A stretch of 64,000 nucleotides of DNA from Streptomyces katrae. GTDB taxonomy: Bacteria; Actinomycetota; Actinomycetes; Streptomycetales; Streptomycetaceae. Numbering within the stretch: the first letter of the stretch is position 1; every line of letters starts with the position of its first letter. The stretch lies in the NCBI RefSeq assembly GCF_000717655.1, contig NZ_JNZY01000024.1:1-64000 (forward strand). Direction: 5' to 3'. A model generated the notes under the pieces. It did no database searches. It worked only from the letters and a program-made list of their open reading frames with translations, and was not told where the DNA came from. Below are positions 60,781 through 64,000 of the stretch, piece by piece. A program made the position numbers and the translations under genes.

Positions 60781-61877
60781 CGCGCGGTGCTTCCTTGGTC
60801 GGTACGAGTGGACGCGGGCGGCTTCCGGCCCTGGGGCTTCTCCGGTCGCGCCCAGGCCTCGACGCCGCCGATGCCGTGGATCCAGCGGAGCAGCCCGCTC
60901 ACGCCGTCCTCCTGGGTGCGCGGCGGGTCGTAGCCGAGGTCGCGGCGGGCGGCGCCCGTGTCGTACGTGGTGGAGCGGGTGAGGAGGGCGGTCATGTAGC
61001 GGCTCAGCGGTGGGCCCGTACCGGCCGAGGGGCGCAGGCTCCACACCGCCTCGACGGCCTCGGCGAGGATGCGGGTGGCCGCGACGGGGACGCGGGGGTG
61101 CGGCGGTGGGCAGCCGAGGAGGGCGCCGACGCGGGTGAGGAAGGCCCACAGGTCGGTCTCCTCGCGGTCGGCCACGAAGTACGCCTTGCCGCCGATGCTT
61201 TCGGCGGGGACGGCGCTCGCGCGCAGGCAGGCGTCGACGGCGTTGTCGACGTGGCAGAGCGAGACCCGTACCCGTTTGCCGCCGGACAGGTCGGGCAGTC
61301 GGCCCGCCCGCATCGAGGCGATCACGCGGGGCAGGAAACCCGCGTGGTCGCGTGGGCCCCAGATGCCGCGCGGTCGCAGGGCGCAGGTGGTGAAGTCCGG
61401 TGTGTTCGCGGACAGTACGTACTGCTCGGCGACGGCCTTGGTCGCGCAGTAGTGGTTGAAGAACCGGGTGGGGTAGGGGGTGCTCTCGTCGATCCGGAGC
61501 CGGTCGCCCTCGCGCAGGTGCATCAGCGCGCTCGGGCTGCTGACGAAGACGAAGCGGGTGGCGCCCGCGGCGCGGGCCGCCGTCAGCAGCCGCTGCGTTC
61601 CGGTGACGTTGGCCTCCTCGAACTGGGCGCGGCTGCCGTGGTCGACGACGCGGGCGGCGCTGTGCAGCACGGTGTCGCAGCCGATGGCCGCGCGGGCCAG
61701 CGAGGCGGTGTCGGCGAGGTCGCCGGGTACGAGGTCCAGTCCCGGTCCGAGGGCGCTCAGGCGGGCGGTGTCGCTGCCGGGCCGGACCAGGGCACGGACC
61801 CGGTGGCCGTCGCGCAGGCAGGCGTCGGCGAGGTGGCCGCCGAGGAAGCCGGTGGCTCCGGTGATCAGGATGTTCAC
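60777..61877 (-). CDS. lstD: 3-beta-HSD/OleD-like NAD(P)-dependent reductase (LstD-like)
   Basis: 366 residues, extended SDR. Rossmann motif ITGATGFLGGHLADACLRDG near the N-terminus, catalytic Ser region FVFVSSPSAL, YxxxK in NHYCATKAVAEQYVLS and RPRGIWGPRDHAGFLPRVIA substrate region typical of 3-beta-HSD and OleD proteins. It reduces the beta-keto acyl intermediate to the beta-hydroxy acid before lactonisation. The GTG at 61875-61877 is the start because GTGA overlaps the lstC stop; upstream in-frame sequence is Arg/Pro-rich. Confidence 0.9.
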   Translation of the reverse strand: MNILITGATGFLGGHLADACLRDGHRVRALVRPGSDTARLSALGPGLDLVPGDLADTASLARAAIGCDTVLHSAARVVDHGSRAQFEEANVTGTQRLLTAARAAGATRFVFVSSPSALMHLREGDRLRIDESTPYPTRFFNHYCATKAVAEQYVLSANTPDFTTCALRPRGIWGPRDHAGFLPRVIASMRAGRLPDLSGGKRVRVSLCHVDNAVDACLRASAVPAESIGGKAYFVADREETDLWAFLTRVGALLGCPPPHPRVPVAATRILAEAVEAVWSLRPSAGTGPPLSRYMTALLTRSTTYDTGAARRDLGYDPPRTQEDGVSGLLRWIHGIGGVEAWARPEKPQGRKPPASTRTDQGSTAR

Positions 61878-63832
61878 AGGGCCCGCCACCAGGTCGCACC
61901 GTAGAGCATGGTCAGTGCGGCGGTGGCCGCGCGTCCGTGTCCCGCCGCCCTGCCCCGTGGCAGCGCGAGGGGGATCTGCGCGGCGTGCACCGGGATGCTG
62001 AGGAAGGCGTCGGCCCACCAGAGCCGGCGCAGCAGGGGTACGTCGGGGACGTCCGCGACGGCCGCCCAGATCGCGCCGCCGAGGAGGTACGCCCAGCCCG
62101 CGAGGGGTACGAGGCGGGCCGCACGGGTCCGCGAGAACAGGGGCGGGGGCGGGGCGAGGCTCCGTTCGGTCCAGCGGGCCAGCTGCTCGCGGCCGATCTT
62201 GGCGTTGTGGCGGATGTCCACCGGGAAGGCGGGATGGTGCAGGAACTCCTCCAGCCCCCTGGTCGCAACGTGGTCGGCGGCGAGGCCGCGCAGTTCGGCC
62301 ACCAGGTCCCGCCAGGCGGCGCTGCCGGCCGGGACGTCACTCTCCACGCAGACGGCGGGGCGCTGGGCGCCTGCCGGGCCGATACCGACCAGGGCGCTGC
62401 GGCGCACCAGTGGATGGGCGTTGAAGACGCCCTCACAGCGCACGGTGTACAGGTCCCGGCCGGCGGCGCGCACCCGTTGGGAGGTGCGGCCGCAGAACCA
62501 GAGCCGGCCGCGGTCGTCGACGTAGCCGAGATCGCCGGTGCGGTGCCAGGTGAGCGAGGTGCCGTCAGGCTGGGTCTCGTGCACCTTGTGCAGGGCGTCG
62601 GAGCGGGGCGCGTCGTGGTAGCGGGGGCTGACGGACTCGCCCTCGACGAGTATCTCGCCGACGCTGCCTGCGGGCAGGGCGGTCCCCGGGTCCAGGCGGG
62701 CGCGCGGGCCGTCGGTGACGGGGAGGATGCGGACGCGGGTGCCGGGGACGGGGCGGCCGATGCAGGTGCCGGCTCCGCGGGCGCTGCCGGCGGAGGTCTC
62801 GCCGAGGATCTCCTCGGATTCGATCGAGGTGATCGGCAGGACCTCGGTGGCCCCGTACGTGACGTGGACGGACGCCTTCTCGCCGAGCACGGTGCGCAGG
62901 CCGGCTACGACCGAGTCGGGGACGGGCGCGCCGCCGGAGACGATGCAGCGCAGGTCGGGCAGCGGGCGGCCCAGGGCCGTGAGGTGGTCGGTGAGGTTCC
63001 GCAGCAGGGCGGGCGAGGCGAACATGGTGGTCGCACCGAATCGTTCCAGCGCATCCACGAGCAGGGCGGGGTCGGCATGGGCGACCTTGGCCGGTGCGAG
63101 GGGGGCGAGGACGGTGGTGGAGCCGTAGACGAGGTCGAGCATGCCGTAGAAGGGCAGGGTCACCAGTGACGTGTCGTCGCGGGTGCGCCCGTGGGCGGCC
63201 TCGATCTGGCGGGCGATGGAGAGCGCCATGCGGTGGGTGTACTCGACTCCCTTGGCGGGGCCGGTGCTTCCGGTGGTGAAGCCGATCATCAGGAGGTCGT
63301 CGCCGCCGACGTCGGCGGCGGGGGTCCTTCGTCCACCGGTGGTGCGCAGCGCGTGGAGGGTGTGGCCGCCCCACAGCCGGCGGCGGCCCAGCGTGACGGG
63401 GATGCGTACGCGGCCGAAGGTGCGGCGGCCGAGGACCCGTACGAGGTGGGCGAGCGGCGGCCCGATGAACGCCTCGGCACCGACGGCGCGGTAGCAGTGG
63501 AGCATCCGGCGCACGCCCATGCCCGGGTCGACGACGACGGGGACGGCGCCGAGCCGGAAGAGCGCGAAGGCGAGGGCGAAGAGCTCCGGGCCGGGCGGTG
63601 CCATCAGTACGGTCTTGGTCCCGCGGGTGATCCCGGCGCGGGCGAGTCCGTGGGCGATTTCCTCGACCGTGTCCTGCAACTCCCCGTACGTGACTTCGCG
63701 GTAGCGCAGGCCGCCGCCGGGTTCGCGGCCGTCGGGGTGGATGACGGCCGGCTTGTGCGGGAAGGCGGCGGCGTTGCGCTCCAGGCAGTCGGCCAGGCCG
63801 GCGGCGGTTGCGGAATGGGGAACGGTGCTCAT
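61874..63832 (-). CDS. lstC: OleC-like AMP-binding enzyme, beta-lactone synthetase type (LstC-like)
   Basis: 652 residues, ANL superfamily. AMP-binding motifs: MIGFTTGSTGPAKGVEYTHR, VTYGATEVLPITSIESEEIL, WHRTGDLGYVDDRGRLWFCG and the catalytic Lys in HPAFPVDIRHNAKIGREQLA. The long insertion around residues 420-520 and a C-terminal hydrophobic segment (VPLAGWAYLLGGAIWAAVAD) fit the OleC group, which converts beta-hydroxy acids to beta-lactones rather than CoA esters. In the lipstatin operon this is the third gene, after the two FabH-like genes, as here. Confidence 0.9.
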   Translation of the reverse strand: MSTVPHSATAAGLADCLERNAAAFPHKPAVIHPDGREPGGGLRYREVTYGELQDTVEEIAHGLARAGITRGTKTVLMAPPGPELFALAFALFRLGAVPVVVDPGMGVRRMLHCYRAVGAEAFIGPPLAHLVRVLGRRTFGRVRIPVTLGRRRLWGGHTLHALRTTGGRRTPAADVGGDDLLMIGFTTGSTGPAKGVEYTHRMALSIARQIEAAHGRTRDDTSLVTLPFYGMLDLVYGSTTVLAPLAPAKVAHADPALLVDALERFGATTMFASPALLRNLTDHLTALGRPLPDLRCIVSGGAPVPDSVVAGLRTVLGEKASVHVTYGATEVLPITSIESEEILGETSAGSARGAGTCIGRPVPGTRVRILPVTDGPRARLDPGTALPAGSVGEILVEGESVSPRYHDAPRSDALHKVHETQPDGTSLTWHRTGDLGYVDDRGRLWFCGRTSQRVRAAGRDLYTVRCEGVFNAHPLVRRSALVGIGPAGAQRPAVCVESDVPAGSAAWRDLVAELRGLAADHVATRGLEEFLHHPAFPVDIRHNAKIGREQLARWTERSLAPPPPLFSRTRAARLVPLAGWAYLLGGAIWAAVADVPDVPLLRRLWWADAFLSIPVHAAQIPLALPRGRAAGHGRAATAALTMLYGATWWRAL

Positions 63833-63841
63833 GGCGTCCCG

Positions 63842-64000
63842 TCACCAGCCTTCGGGCCGGTAGGCGACGCAGGCGGCGCTGGGGCCTGCGCCGACGGCGA
63901 CCATGAGGAGCCGGTCGCAGTCCTTGGGGCGCGGGGCGGCCATGGCCTGGAGGTAGCCGAGGATCGGCGCCGCGGTGTGCGGCTCGCCGTCGCCGCTCTC
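63842..64000 (-). CDS. lstB: FabH/OleA-like 3-oxoacyl synthase III, C-terminal fragment (LstB-like), cut by window end
   Basis: Only the last 52 codons are in the window. They read ESGDGEPHTAAPILGYLQAM and, at the end, DRLLMVAVGAGPSAACVAYR with PEGW and stop: the C-terminal glycine-rich beta-strand of thiolase-fold KAS III/OleA proteins. The stop is nine bases upstream of the lstC ATG. By gene order this is the second FabH-like gene of a lipstatin-type operon (lstB); lstA would lie further right, outside the window. OleA-type enzymes perform the head-to-head Claisen condensation of two acyl chains. Confidence 0.7.
   Translation of the reverse strand, partial: ESGDGEPHTAAPILGYLQAMAAPRPKDCDRLLMVAVGAGPSAACVAYRPEGW

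Overview
The window is very GC-rich, protein-dense DNA from a Streptomyces or close relative. The evidence is a streptomycete-type gas-vesicle locus, DmdR/IdeR-type iron boxes, rare TTA codons in two genes (the bldA mark), F420-type luciferase-like enzymes, and many small actinobacterial families (DUF6480, DUF5133, DUF4235, emfourin). The mix of accessory loci, small stress genes and insertion-sequence remnants suggests accessory or arm-type chromosome. No rRNA, tRNA or CRISPR array was seen.

Layout. (1) 1-15.5 kb: scattered short stress and redox genes: VOC protein, hemerythrin, PPK2, a CYP152 P450, emfourin, PRC-barrel, an overlapping methyltransferase/CDGSH/heme-oxygenase-like operon, an F420-type LLM enzyme and a TetR regulator. 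A broken sixA, an IS5-type transposase remnant and an SDR fragment lie among them. (2) 15.5-22.3 kb: gas-vesicle locus. gvpO-A-F-G-J-L-S-K run on the minus strand; two divergent genes encode proteins with very acidic and basic tails; CsbD-type genes sit at both edges. (3) 22.9-28.9 kb: a RICIN-domain membrane protein, a CBM48-like protein, a histidine kinase/response regulator pair and a convergent PAP2 phosphatase. (4) 28.9-42.4 kb: an iron-acquisition island with five iron boxes, an iron-box-linked membrane protein, a FecCD/ATPase/lipoprotein uptake system, a FhuF-like reductase and a translationally coupled five-gene NIS siderophore operon in the order of Vibrio pvsABCDE (vibrioferrin). (5) 43.2-46.5 kb: a trypco2 gene overlapping a trypsin-STAND NTPase-TPR gene, a predicted conflict/signalling module. 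(6) 46.7-56.6 kb: an FMN reductase/LLM monooxygenase pair, an unusual O-methyltransferase with a PobA-like hydroxylase, an intact sixA, a DUF2975/XRE pair, a fused response-regulator/thioredoxin-reductase-like protein and a four-EF-hand protein. (7) 56.7-64.0 kb: a coupled operon, cut by the window end, whose gene order (FabH/OleA-like, OleC-like ligase, OleD-like reductase, C-A-T NRPS, formyltransferase) is that of the lipstatin operon lstB-C-D-E-F.

How the genes work together. In the iron island, low iron should release DmdR from the five boxes and induce synthesis (35.1-42.4 kb), uptake (29.7-33.8 kb) and reductive release (33.9-34.9 kb) of one carboxylate-type siderophore. In the lst-type operon, two acyl chains would be joined by the OleA-like enzyme, reduced by LstD, closed to a beta-lactone by LstC, esterified with an amino acid by LstE and N-formylated by LstF. 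Product identities are inferred from synteny and family knowledge, not shown by the sequence alone.
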